From NCBI RefSeq assembly GCF_932294415.1, contig NC_065538.1, positions 43,066,843 to 43,130,842 of the forward strand: a stretch of 64,000 nt of DNA. Direction: 5' to 3'. Source of the DNA: Quercus robur. Taxonomy: Eukaryota; Streptophyta; Magnoliopsida; Fagales; Fagaceae. The notes beneath the pieces were generated by a model. That model did no database searches and was not told where the DNA came from. It worked only from the letters and a program-made list of their open reading frames with translations. The position numbers and the translations under genes are program-made. Below, in pieces: positions 34,890 through 46,482 of this stretch; position 1 is the stretch's first letter; each line of letters opens with the position of its first letter.

Positions 34890-35590
34890 TCCGCAAAGCG
34901 GACGGATCACCGAAACGGTGAAAATTCTTACAAGTCCATAAAATGGGCGGTGCAGATAAAGGTGATATAACCGCCACAAAGTGGACGAATCACCACAACG
35001 ATGAAAGAACTGTCCGCAAAGCGGACGGATCACCGAAACGGTAAAAAATCTTACAAGTCCATAAAATGGACGGTGCATTTAAAGGTGATATAACCGCCAC
35101 AAAGTGGATGGATCACCACAACGATAAAAGAACTGTCCACAAAGTGGACGGACCACCGAAACAGTTAAAATTTTTTACAAGTCCATAAAATGGACGGTGC
35201 ATTTAAAGGTGATACAACCGCCACAAAGTGGATGGATCACCACGACGATAAAAGAACTGCCTACAAAGTGGACGGACCACCGAAACGGTTAAAATTTTTT
35301 ACAAGTCCATAAAATGGACGGTGCTTTTAAAGATGATATAACCGCCACAAAGTGGACGGATAACCACGACGATAAAAGAGCTGCCCACAAAATGGACGGA
35401 CCACCGAAACGGTTAAAAGAGCTAACCATGAAATGGACGGTCATATTAAAGATAAAACCACCACAAAGTGGACGGATAGTATATCCATAAGTCCACCTAA
35501 CAGACGGATCCAATTAGAAGTGAGATAACTACCACAAAGTGGACGGATCCCCATGGTAGATAAAAGCTTTCAACAAAGTGGACGGATCAA
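34890..35590. repeat. Element B tandem array, 123/124-bp period
   Basis: Five units begin near 34891, 35014, 35137, 35261 and 35385, each with CCACAAAGTGGACGGA-like sequence. Each unit contains three related short motifs of the form ACAAAGTGGACGG, spaced 45, 38 and 40 bp, so the array is a higher-order repeat of a ~41-bp ancestor. Diverged copies continue to about 35590. It lies between integrase and the antisense gene, like the 81-bp array of element A, but is unrelated in sequence. Confidence 0.9.
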
Positions 35591-35903
35591 AAAACCAATG
35601 CAACCCATTTGCGTGTTCATAGATTGGACGGACCCTCCAAAAGGTAAGTTTGTCCAAATTAACAATTCCCATACAGAAAGACGGAGAGAAAAATCCTTAT
35701 GGATGCAAACGCTCAATCAACAACAAAAATATGCATAAACATAGTCAAAAAAAAAAAAAAAAAAAAACATTGTTCAATATGAAGGCTGACATAAAGCAAA
35801 AATAAAAGTTTAAAGTGCACATTGACGGATAAGTCTATCGTGAAACTGCTCAAAACGTACAAGAAGGAACAAACCGTCCTCCAAATACAAAAATTACAAG
35901 AGA

Positions 35904-38044
35904 TCAATCAACTTTCTTAGGGTCGGCATTCGGAACGTCCTTCGGCATGGTTGATTCTCCGTCACCCTGAGCTGTTTCATCTTCAAAGAGGTCCTCCGTA
36001 TTTTCGGAAGCGACAGGAATAGCAGAAGTCTGGCCTTGGTCGTCAACTTTGATCATTGACACATCCAACTCGGGATAGACCTTCTTGATCTGACGAAGCG
36101 AGTCGTCAAAGCCTTGCAGAAAAGAGTCCGCCAGCTCGCTCAACAAGGAGTTTAAGTCGCGGTACTCCTTGACGGCTACTTCTTTAGCATGACGGATCTC
36201 TTCCTTCAGTTCTTGGATCTCCTTCTCCTTCTTCTCCAAAACCGTCGACGCCTCGTCCGTCTTCTGCTCCAACTCTTTCCTTACTTTCTCAAAGAGCTCC
36301 ATCTTCTTCTTCATATTGGACCTCCATTTATGGAGTTGACCAAACTCTTCCTCCGTCTGTTCCGCCTTTGCACGCACCCGGTCCAAAGTACTCTCACGAT
36401 TGAGACACCGATCCAGTAATCCCTTCATCATGACCAAGGACTACAAACGAAAAGAGAGCCCGTCACGTAATGTATTAAACAAAAAGGAAAAACAAACATA
36501 ATTGACGGACATAACTCACTTGAGCAACAGCAAAGAGGCCCGTCTCTCCCATAGCCTCCGTCGAGTGATTTCCTAGGTCCTCATAATCCTCCGCCGTGAT
36601 AATAGAAGACAGCTTCTCTAATGCGAACTTGGAGTCATCACGGAGGAGGGGAGGAGGTCTCTCTTGTTTGGTGTCCGGGGCCTTCATAAAACCCTTCCCC
36701 GTCCCATGCTTAGCCGGGGTGACGGCCTTAGCACCCTCAGCCATCAAGCCAACAACTGGTTCAAGAGAAATCTTGGGTTGTTTAAACGGACGGTCGGGTT
36801 TTGATGTCAGCTTCCTCTTCGAGGATGGAGCCGGCCCCTTTGGTGCCACCTCGCCGGATTCCTTCTTCTTGACGGCTTGAGATTTAATCAAAGCTCTCCT
36901 TTTTGCGTCCTCCATCTCTGTAAATTACGACGGATGAAATTAAACTAAATAGCGATGAAATAAATTGGCCAAGTAAAATTGATGGGCTTACGTCTGTGAA
37001 CTCGCTCGTCATATCTAATGGCCTCTTGAGTGGGATCAGGACCGTCACAGTACCAATGTATGGTCTTCGGGTTCACCAACTTGGCCCAGGTCCTTTCCTC
37101 CGGCTTAGTTTTTCTGTAAATCTTTTCAAGGAAACTGAATTCCTCAAGGCTAACTTGAGGGCGCCGTCTACCTACAGAGAAAGACGATCAAAATATATAT
37201 ATATAAATGGACGGGTATGAAAGGTATTACGAAAATAGGACAGGTGCATACACGATTGATTTATCACTCCCCAGGTTGTGTCAACAGGCATGTACTCCGT
37301 CTCCCCTGGACGGTTCATCCATCTGACACCCTCCAGGAAGAAGTAACGACTCTTCCAGTCTCTATTTGAGTCTGGGGTCTCAAAGATCACCTTCAACAAG
37401 GGGCTTCGACTAGCAAAACTATACATCCCCCTTGATTTATCAATCTCATCAGGATGGTAACAGTGAAGAAACTCACGGACCGTCAATCTCCTTTCTCCAT
37501 CCGACATTGCACCATAGAGAATCTCCATTGCTATGAAGACCCTCCAGGCGTTCGGAGATATCTGGGTGACGTACAATCCCAGATAGTGCAAGAGTTCCCA
37601 ATAAAGTGTACTAAGCGAGAACCGAAGTCCTGCCTTCAACACCTGCTCGTATACCCCAACACCTTCTACCCCTTCGTAGAAACACTTCTCCGACACATAG
37701 GGTAGACAGATGGGAATGTTGTCCAGAATTTGGAAGTTGGTTCTAAAAGTGCTGAAATGTCTCTCCCTGATGACGGATGTGAACCTATGCACCGTCCACT
37801 CTGGTAACATGATGAACTGCCTTAGTCCATCAGCACCTACAACAGACTCCAGTGCTTGATTCCCGTTGTCACCAGAACTCTCTATTTCAACTATCTCCAC
37901 ATCCTCATTTGTTGAGGATGAAGAGGAGGCAGACAGACTCCTATCTTCGCCGGGACTCTCTTTGTCTTTATGACCGGACGGGTATACATCCTCGTATTCC
38001 GTCCCGTCACGAACCACCGACTAGTTACTTGACGCACTAGACAT
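35904..38044 (-). pseudogene. Antisense spliced gene of Tat element B
   Basis: A five-exon minus-strand model with canonical splice sites fits: leader exon (to 38168), 38047-37254, 37167-36992, 36917-36520 and 36440-35904. Introns are 120, 86, 74 and 79 nt, all GT-AG. From ATG 38044 the joined frame is 634 codons including the stop, with a TAG at codon 8 (38023-38021), so this copy is probably a pseudogene unless it starts later. The second exon has a globular domain resembling Pfam's 'putative gypsy type transposon' proteins (WTVHRFTSVIRERHF, YFFLEGVRWMNR). Exon 4 is basic and low-complexity, and exon 5 is a long coiled coil (QTEEEFGQLHKWRSNMKKKM, LEKKEKEIQELKEEI). Antisense extra ORFs of this kind are known in Tat elements; their function is unknown. 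Confidence 0.7.
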
Positions 38045-38167
38045 TTCCTACAATTGACGAAGAAACCTAAGACTGACGGGTTTGAAAGTATTGACGGGGG
38101 TAGTAAGCCTAACAAAAATGCAAGGACAGAAATGTAACTTGACAATGATATTAAAATAAGTACTCAC

Positions 38168-38315
38168 CACACTTGGTAGAGGATAGTTGACGGTTGGTGT
38201 GATCTGCGGATACTAGTCCTCGACGGAGTGCTCTGACAAGGGTGACGACTTCGCTCTGACAAACGATTTCTGGCTGAAAATAGTAGAAATGGAAGAGTGA
38301 CGCGCTTTATATATA
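38168..38315 (-). promoter_or_regulatory. TATA box and 5' UTR exon of the antisense gene
   Basis: On the minus strand TATATATAAA (38315-38306) precedes an untranslated exon that ends at donor GTGAGT (38167). The acceptor TTGTAG at 38048 sits three bases before the ATG, the same architecture as in element A. Confidence 0.6.
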
Positions 38316-38601
38316 TGGGAGATGCACGGAAGACGAAGCGATGCTTTGATTCGATACAACGCCCATTCCGAGATTGACACGTGGCATACCCAATAAATGT
38401 TGACAACCTGTTAGCACGCATCAGCAGATTGTACCCTTTGTGGAACCGTCAACTTTATGAATCTTCAGCCAACGGGTTGATCCATCTAGAAACGTCAGTT
38501 TCTCAACCATCATCATTACGAACCTTTAATCGTCATCCCCCAAATTTATCTAATCGTCACCCTAATGCTCCGTCCATTAAAAACAATGACAGACCATAGG
38601 G

Positions 38602-38614
38602 TGAAGGGGGCAAC
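38602..38614 (+). other. Element B polypurine tract
   Basis: TGAAGGGGGCAAC directly precedes the 3' LTR, where plus-strand DNA synthesis is primed. Confidence 0.75.
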
Positions 38615-39121
38615 TGATGGGTAAAAAATTGTGCAACATTTGGGCCTGACGGATTCGAAATCATGGGCCAACGTTAAGCAGGGGCCCAAGGCTTAGTCTC
38701 GCTTAAAATGCTTGATACGCACGTTTAAAATCCAAGGGAATCCCAGAAAATTAGGAGGTCCACACAAGGGCAATTCTAGAAGATCCGCCTTAATGAAAAG
38801 ACTCACTCTACAAGGAAATATTTGCCCATCACGTTTGGGATTTCAGGAAAAAGAGTCCTACAAGGAAAAGACTTCTAGTCCAAGGAAGAAAGACCGACTT
38901 TCTTCTACTATAAAAGCTTGAATACTCTCGCAAATCAAGGTACGCAAAAAACACCCTCTCTAGCACTCTAGAGTTGAGAACAATTCTAACTTGATCGTCG
39001 GAGGGTATCTGGTCGACACTACACCGGTGCCCACGGCAAGATCACTTTCTTTTTCTTTGCAGGTTGCTAGTTGCGGCGAGCGTGGACTGTGCGGCTCACT
39101 GGTGATTTCACGGTCTCATCA
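38615..39121 (+). repeat. Element B 3' LTR, 507 bp
   Basis: Same ends and length as the 5' LTR. Its TATA-like TATAAAAG (38909-38916) points toward the Yippee-like gene 0.8 kb downstream. Confidence 0.92.
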
Positions 39122-39126
39122 TAATT

Positions 39127-39710
39127 AATGGTGGAATTTGATGGATCGACAACAATATGGTTAAGGACAAACGAATTTGGGGTGAGAGAGAAATAGAGAG
39201 TTCCAAGTGTAAAATGACAGAGTTTGATATTTTTATTAGAGTTAGGAACAAAACGACGTAGTTTGGTTTAACACTAAACAACATTTTTTTTTTTTTTTTG
39301 ATAGGATAAACAACATTGTTTTGTATACATATATATTTTCATAAAGAATTAAATGATGATGTTTATATCCAATCCATTGGTTGATTCGATATTATTGGAA
39401 ACCCAATTTCACGACTAATAACTGTGCCAAATAATGTCGGAAAGTCGGGAACTCCTTTGACCGCCCCTAGTTTGAAATTTTGAATACCAGCCCCACTTTT
39501 GGGAAGATAAAATAAATAAATAAATAAATAAAAGGAAAAAGAAAAAAATCTTTAAAAAATTACTACGAGCCCGCGAGAGAGAGAGAGAAATAATAAGGAA
39601 AGGGCACCGGAAATTGCCGGTTTCGGTAGTAGAAACGTCAACTGCCAAATCTGTTATGATTCGATTCGTGGTGCAGAGAGAGAGAGCTGACAGCTGAGTT
39701 GGAAAAAAAT
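39127..39710 (+). promoter_or_regulatory. Upstream region of the Yippee-like gene
   Basis: 585 bp lie between the element B target duplication and the ATG. There are two GA microsatellites near the start codon (about 39573-39589 and 39674-39684), of the kind common in plant 5' UTRs, and a T-run near 39285-39299. A clear TATA box was not identified. The transcription start is unknown. Confidence 0.45.
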
Positions 39711-42700
39711 ATGGGGAGGTTGTTCTTGGTAGACCTTGAAGGCAGGGCTTACCGCTGCAGATTCTGCGTGAGCGATCTTGCTCTCGCCGATGATGTTCTT
39801 TCTCGGGTACTACTTATTACCCACATGCCCAAAGTTTGTTCTTTTTGTTTCATGTGATTTTTTGCTATGCTTTGCCGTGGACCAAACACATGTAAAGATG
39901 TACTATGTTTTATCTAACGGTTTGGTTTTTGTTTTGGTCATTTAAGACTAAAGGGTTTGTAGAGCCTTTGCTAGATGTTAGTTGGGTGTTTTGTATTTTG
40001 TAGGAATTGGTGTATTGTTAGATTTTTGCATGGATTAGATTATGGTCTATCATTTATTATTTTTTGAGTTGGGGATTAAGAGCCTTGCTAGATGGGAATT
40101 GGGTTTTTGGCTTTTGGATATTGGGTGAGAATTGTGGTAAGCATTGGATTATGCATGGACTAATTTTTGGTACCATTGTTATTTTTGGAGATGGGATTAT
40201 GGTTTTGTAAATGATGGGAATAAGGGAATGTTCTGGGATCGGATGGTATTTGGATGGTGATGGTATAGACTGCTTGACAATATCTTTGACAAGGTTTTGG
40301 GAATAAGAATATGTGGCTTTGCTGGAGGAAATTTTGAATGAATGAATCAGGCATTGATATTTGGTGTGCACCATCTAGCTAGTTTGGTAACTGCCTAAGA
40401 AGTTTTGGTGGGAGAGAGTCATTGGGTTGAAGTTAAATTGAGTTCATGTTAGGGAGGTTATGTTAAAAGCTATTTTGTATCCTAGTGTTAAGTTAAATTG
40501 ATTTTAATTAAATATTGGTATGATCAAGGATTTATATGTGAATGGTACAGAACAATATGCAAAGGCTTTGGTTCTCAAGGTTCAGCAGCTCTCTTCATTT
40601 GCTGATGCATGTGCTTTGCAATTGCAGGCAATTAGGTGCATCATATAACAACCATAATAATAATAAAATAAAATAAAAGGCTCAGGAGTGGTTTCTGTCA
40701 TTAAATTAACAGTAACAGAAATTGTGAATGTCCAACCAGAAGTGTTTACTTACAAAAACCAATGGAAACAGAAATAAGCAAATACATAAGCAAAATATTT
40801 AGAAATAAGCAAATGCCTTTTTTTTTTTTTTTTTTTAAAGAATAAGAAAATACCCAGCACAATATGTAGAAATGAGCAAATACTACCTAAGCAGAATATG
40901 TTTCCAATGGAGCTGGTCTTCGAGCACCCCCTTGCTCCCCTGGCCTTTTCCCCCTGTACAGCATCCATCAATTGAAATATTTGTTTTATTCCTTTTTTTC
41001 TGCTTATAGTGTTTGAGTAATTAATCTAAATTATATGATTCATAGTTTTAATATGTTACAAATGCATAGCTTTTCTGGTTATTGTCCTTTGTCACTACAA
41101 ACATAGAGCAGAGAGCAGAAGAAGTGAGCTAGTTAGGGCTGTTTAGTGATAAGTTGTGACCCTAATTTCATTTTTTTTACCTTATAGGGATGAGGTTATG
41201 ACTTTAGGTAAGGTGAAGAGTTGGTTGGGGCTGAGGGTAAAATTGGGTTTGAGTGCCCAAGCTAGAAAGCTTTAGAGTTTCTCTATCATTTTGCTTCACA
41301 ATGTTTGAATTCTTAAAGGTATTTTCTTATGGATATATTTAAATGCATATTAGTTTTTTTTAATAAGGTTCAGAGAAAAGTTTTTTTTTAACCCAATATG
41401 GATGTTTAAGGGGAGATTTTCAAATCTTGGGCATGGACTGGGTTTGTGCAGCCTTGGTCCCAGCAGGATAACAGGTAGTATCACAACTCACCAGTCCTTA
41501 CATCCTTTACTATTCTATGCCACCTTTAGTCATGATATCCCTTCCTCTCTCTAGATTGCCTTTCCTTTTGAGTGTTAAATATTCTAATGAGCTATGAGAA
41601 AAAGTTACGTATATTTTCCATGGAAGTTTATTCATATGCATAACTATGTGAAGAAAATGATGTGGTAGTTTTTGTTGGTAAGTAAAGGACCTAGAGGTGT
41701 CAACTTCATTCTCTGGATGCTTCTCCAGTCCAATGATTTCTGTAGTGTCACTATACTTCTGTTGTGGATCATGCTCAATTGGCCATATTAGTGTGTACAA
41801 TAAAAAATGTGCTTAATATATTTATCCACCCTTTCTGTGAAATAACAATGAGGCCACCTGATGTTTAATTGATAGCTCACAAACAAATACTTCTGCTTCC
41901 TTAAGCCATTTAAATTTGAATATGAAGATTGGAGAAACTGTTAAAATTTGTGTGTATATTAAGTGTTGGATGATTTGCTAATTTAGGATATTCCTGTTGA
42001 CTTTTACATTCTCAGGAAACATGGTGATACACTGATACTTGTAATGAAACTTTAGCACTAACTGCTAAGTGATGGATGTAACTCTCTTTTGTTGTTTTTC
42101 TCCTCTTTCCTATCTTTATAAATATATTTGCTTGCTAACATAAAAGAAATCAAAAGAGGGAAATGCACAAAACCTGATTTTTCAGTTATTTTCTTGATTA
42201 TTGTATCTTGCACTTTGTGTATATATTCTCTGCTATTTGTTTTTGCATATATAACTTTAGTCAATTTACTATGCCTTGATGTTCAAGATTTTGACTCTTG
42301 CTTGTTTCTCTGTAATGTGATCAGTCTTTCAGTTGCAATCAAGGGAGGGCATACCTTTTCAGCAATGTGTAAGTTTTATAGTTTGTTCATTATTGTCATG
42401 CCCCGAACCCAAGTAAGAGTTAGGCACATGACAACAGCCACACACTCATACGCACATCCTAGCGGAAGCCTAAAAACATGTTACTGTTCCTGATCAAAAT
42501 CTGAAAGGAGAAAGAGGGGGTGAGTTGACAACTCAATAAGTAACCAAAGTCTTAAAAAGTTCTATCAAGCAAATAGATCTGTAAAATAATAAGTTGTATA
42601 TAGACCAAATATTTTAAATCTTACAAATATATCATAAGATGAATTAGAAATTAATCAATTTTCCATATATATCAAAGCTATAATTTACAATAGGTTCCAA

Positions 42701-45700
42701 AAACACATAAGCAGTTTCAAGGACTTTAAACAATTCAAATATTCAATATAATTCATATTCTTAACAATCTTTATGACTATGGTCACACTATATCCCTGTG
42801 ACTGTGCATTAGATTCAGATGAAACTAGTTTTATGCTAAAATATATCCTCCATTAGCTGGGTCTAGAAACACGATATACTCATGATGCTCTAGATAGAAC
42901 TAGTTTCAGTACCAATGAATAACTCCCATTGGCTGGATATCAAAGTACCAATGAATAACCCCTATTGACTAGGTATCAGAGTCAAAACATAGTCAGATTG
43001 TCTAAAATCATATATATCAAATCATAGTTCAAACAAAAATATATTCCATTCAAATACATATATATATATATATAATTATATATTCAGTAATTAAAATATA
43101 TTTGTGATTATTCTTTATTTTTTACTTTAAATCAATGTAGCTAAAACAATTAGATAAAATTGTGACAATTGTAAACAAATTTCAGTAGTTAAAATATAAT
43201 AACATAAGCAAAATAAAACCAATTAGGATAAGGTTACTTACCGCAGTTAGCTCACCATAAAAGAACTTCTCCCTAACACTTCCTCTAAAATCCTTAGATA
43301 TCACCTCAATTGTGTAGTCAAACCTTCTCTACTTGAATATTTTGGATGGTCTTTTCTCTCAAAATATCTGTCATTATATGCTGACTTAAATTAGATTATA
43401 TATAACTAGGGTTTTAACCTTATTTTCTAAAAACCTCCTTAGTAATATTAATTATAAAATTGACCCCATAAACAAATTTACTAAAATACTCCTTTTAAAT
43501 CTTTTTTTTTTTTTTTCTCGGGTATTACAATTATCGTGCTTTTATGTTATTTGTGACTGCATTATTGGGCTTACGTGTAGTGACTGCATTATTGGGCTTA
43601 CATGTAGAGTAATGAATTCCAGAAAATAGAAGATTTACATGACAAATCGCAGTTTCATTTTACATTTATAGTTGGTCTGTCTCTGTCAAATCACATGATC
43701 AATTATACATCTAGATCTCTTTCTTGATTTTAAGCCAGTTCCTGAGCAGTCTTCCTTATCTGATTATAAATCACACAGCATTGGTGCCCAAATAACAGCT
43801 TCTAATAAGAGGTTACTTTTTCCCTTTTCAAATCAAGTGCCATTTTTTTTGGGGGGGGGGGGAGGAGGGGGGGAAGGGTGAACTGATTTAGTCTCTTTTT
43901 CCAAACATGACATTAGCTTCTAATTGTGGCCATTTGCTCTATTCCAATTCTGCCACCAGTGGAGTACTCTCTCCTCCTATTCTCATGAAATTCCCCCCCC
44001 CCCCCCCCCCCCGCTCCTTTTTTTTAAATCCCATCAGACTTTATATTTACAATTTTACATCCTCTTTGAGGTACTAATTGGTCTGATATCTTTTCCCCCA
44101 TTTTTGCTGGGTTTTGTATTTGTCATTTGTTTGATCACTTTTTGTCTTTGAATCTTTTGCCGCTTCTCCATTGGAACCTTATCAATTTAGTTCCCCCACC
44201 CCGCACCCCTCTCCCCCTTCTGTTTTAAAAATCAGACAAAATAAAAATTTGCATAACAAGGCATGAGGATTGAAAGAATTGGTACATTGCATAGGGGCTA
44301 GAGCTTGAGGGTGTAGGCCTGTATTAGAGATGTGATGGACCTAGAACAAGATCTTAAAAATCTTATATGCATATCCTTTCTTTTCAATTTTTTTTTTTTT
44401 GTTGCTGGTCTATCCCCAAATTCATTAGGGGAGAAATATGGGATATTACCGTTTTGTCTGTCTTTTTAGCCAATTGCCCTTCCAAGTAAAAAGGACAATT
44501 TGGTGAAAATAGGGTGGGCAGAATGCTAACCTTCATATGTTGGGTATAATCTATTCAAATCTCAATGACATGATCTTTGTTGTAATTGTGGTCAGTTTGC
44601 GATTAGAAATCTGTCTTGTGATTCAAAACTCGTAACTGTCTTAACAAAATAAGATATTATGGTTCTTGTCTTTTTAGGACATGAAGAAATCTGATTGCAT
44701 GTTGTAGTCCTTAATAATTTCTAATCTATGGAGGTTTCATACAGGGTAAATATAACTCTTGGACGTCAAGAAGAGAGGATGATGCTTTCTGGTATGCATA
44801 CTGTAGAAGATATATTTTGCTGCAGCTGTGGACAATATCTTGGTTGGAAATATGTAAGCTTCCTTCTTCGTAGATCAATATGTTTTTCCTAGGATAAGTG
44901 CATTGTTTGTTTCTATTGAAAATATTTATTGATAAAAATCTCATCAGCTAATTATATAGTTTTCTCGTAACAAATTTTAGAGACGTAATAAGTTCTTTAT
45001 AAGTTAAATATTCCAATTTCTGCTGAATGGAATGGAGATTTGAAGGGGTGTGTTCTTCTTCTTCATTTTAAATTATCTTCCATTGGAATGAATAAATAAC
45101 CAGTGAGTCATGCTCTTGTAACCCAGAAAATCGTAATATTTAGATATGGTCCTTTTAGACTTTTCCTAAGCAGGCAATAAACAATGAGGGTTTTAATTGG
45201 TTTGATATGTAATAAATAAACATTTTTCTTACCACCTAGAAAATTATGACAGTCCATCTAGAAGGCATTCTTTATTGAAATCAGCAATCCGCTATCATCA
45301 GCTGCTGCACTGAACCCCGTGGCCACTTCACCTAGAACAGTCAGATTGTGTGCCACACATTTCTTTGGTGTATGTGTGGGGGTTCCAAATTTTAGTTTCC
45401 TACTTCACAAACTGAATTTTACCTTTCTTTTACAAATTACAATCCAAAAACATGACATTTTGGTAAATGGAAAACAATGCGACTGATGCTAATTTTTATA
45501 TTCCATTAGGTAACGGTGCATGAGAAGAGCCAAAAGTACAAAGAAGGGAAGTTTGTTCTTGAAAGGTGGAGTTTCTACAGCTCTCTGTATCTTTCAAATT
45601 TTGAATCTAAATCTAAAATCTTATACATGTGAGCATCTGTGTGACAGATGGAGGATAGTTGACGAGGTCACTGAGGAATTCAATTTGGATACCCGCCCTA

Positions 45701-45726
45701 GTTCAAGTGACGCAGAAAATGCTTAG
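39711..45726 (+). CDS. Yippee-like zinc-binding protein (5 exons, 127 aa)
   Basis: Exons are 39711-39806, 42325-42368, 44745-44853, 45510-45565 and 45648-45726. All introns are GT-AG and the phases join without a stop into 384 nt. The protein begins [16 protein letters not shown] and has zinc-ligand pairs Cys16-X2-Cys19 and Cys72-X2-Cys75, that is exactly CX2C-X52-CX2C, the defining Yippee spacing. Conserved blocks [32 protein letters not shown] and a C-terminal [11 protein letters not shown] also match plant Yippee-like proteins, closest from memory to Arabidopsis At5g53940. Full length for the family. Animal homologues act in ubiquitin-ligase complexes and near the mitotic apparatus; the plant role is poorly known. 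Introns 1 and 2 are 2.5 and 2.4 kb, and intron 2 carries a solo LTR. Some positions are unusual (SFSCNQG where relatives usually have His/Arg). It looks functional. Confidence 0.93.
39807..42324 (+). other. Intron 1 of the Yippee-like gene
   Basis: 2.5 kb, no nested gene seen. A poly-T run is near 40819-40838. Frames on either strand are chance frames. Confidence 0.8.
42394..43529. mobile_element. Solo LTR in intron 2 of the Yippee-like gene
   Basis: 1,136 bp running from TGTCATGCCCCGAACCC to CTCGGGTATTACA. Ends are TG...CA with imperfect inverted repeats (TGTCATGCCCCGA against TGTAATACCCGA), and there is an exact 5-bp target duplication ATTAT at 42389-42393 and 43530-43534. There is no internal coding region, so this is an LTR left by recombination or a very small element. 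A ~57-bp internal direct repeat (ACCAATGAATAAC) lies near 42911-42960. Confidence 0.75.
43554..43607. repeat. 27-bp tandem duplication in intron 2
   Basis: TGACTGCATTATTGGGCTTA occurs at 43554 and again at 43581, 25 bp after the solo LTR. Confidence 0.85.
43851..44012. repeat. Poly-G and poly-C runs in intron 2
   Basis: A G-run with interspersed A (43851-43878) and a pure C-run (about 43993-44012) lie some 115 bp apart. They are complementary and could pair in RNA, or each form a quadruplex on its G strand. Run lengths may be affected by sequencing. Confidence 0.7.
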
Positions 45727-45781
45727 AAAGTTTCTGGGTTTTTTTTCCCCTTATTAGAACTTCAATAATAATAATAATATA

Positions 45782-45983
45782 TGGTCTGTTTGGATACCGC
45801 ATATTTTGTTGAAACTGAAAACTTATTGTTGAAAGTATTATACATAAAGGTAAAAATTAATTGAAATAGTACGGTGAGGCTCATAAATAGTATCAAAAAG
45901 TACAATGGGGTCTATGAATAATAGCAAAAATAAGCTGAATAGTAAAATAATTTTAATTTTTCATCTCTATCCAAATGGAGGCA
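45782..45983. mobile_element. MITE just downstream of the Yippee-like stop codon
   Basis: Begins GGTCTGTTTGGATA about 57 bp after the stop and ends near CTCTATCCAAATGGAGGC. The interior AATAGCAAAAATAAGCTGAATAG motif is shared with the MITE at 46872. It probably lies within the 3' UTR. Confidence 0.6.
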
Positions 45984-46280
45984 TATTAATATATGCTTCC
46001 GGAGTCTCACTGGCAAGATTCATATGAAGCAGAAGGATTTTGGCCTCTAATGTTCTTATTATCATCACATCTCTAGCATAGATTTCGAGAAATTCATTTA
46101 GAAGTTACCTTAAATTGTCATCAAATTAAATGGTTTTGAAGTCATCTTAATGTTCTTTTAATATTATTCTCCTCAGCATGGTATGATGATATGATGATGC
46201 TAATCTTTTTTTTTTTTTTTCTTTTTTTTTTAATAATATCTTTTTGAGAAACACACACACATAGGAGAGAGGAATGGAGT
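45984..46280. other. Intergenic DNA
   Basis: AT-rich; poly-T near 46207-46231 and a short (CA)n near 46252-46261. No gene. Confidence 0.5.
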
Positions 46281-46482
46281 TTTAACACAAAAGTACACCA
46301 TAAATTTTACTCAATAGTTATGTTATGATGATAATCTTAATAGAATGTTTCTTCAGCCTAAAAATTTTACCTTTTGAAAACTTGCACCTTAAATCTTTGT
46401 CATTAGGAACCTTTTTGATATGACATTATGGTAAGAATCAAGTTGAAAAGCCAATCATAGGTCATGGTATGATGATAATATG
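46281..46482. repeat. Intact copy of a ~200-bp direct repeat
   Basis: Shares TTTTAACAC...ACTCAA, AATGTTTCTTCA, ACCTTTTTGA, ATTATGGTAAGAATCAAG and TTGAAAAGCCAATCATA with a second copy that starts near 46483. The second copy is torn apart by insertions up to 57.98 kb. This copy is the empty-site reference for all of them. Confidence 0.75.

Larger units (their letters stand above)
28877..39121 (+). mobile_element. Element B: Tat-lineage Ty3/gypsy LTR retrotransposon with antisense gene
   Basis: 10,245 bp, complete in structure. It has two 507-bp LTRs with about 10 differences by eye (9 transitions), a 5-bp target duplication TAATT (28872-28876 and 39122-39126), a PBS and a polypurine tract. Gag, protease, RT, RNase H, second (archaeal-type) RNase H and integrase lie on the plus strand, followed by a 123/124-bp tandem array and a minus-strand spliced gene. 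The polyprotein frame is cut by five nonsense codons and one frameshift. It is the youngest large insertion in the window as judged by LTR identity. Confidence 0.92.

Noticed and set aside
34890-35590. Evenly spaced short repeats that could suggest a CRISPR array
   Set aside because: Plant nuclear retrotransposon context, units directly abutting without unique spacers, no cas genes; it is a retroelement tandem array.
45520-45726. Single 68-codon frame at the Yippee 3' end as a separate gene
   Set aside because: It reads through the 82-nt intron 4; the two splice sites and the conserved protein explain it as exons 4 and 5 in different frames.
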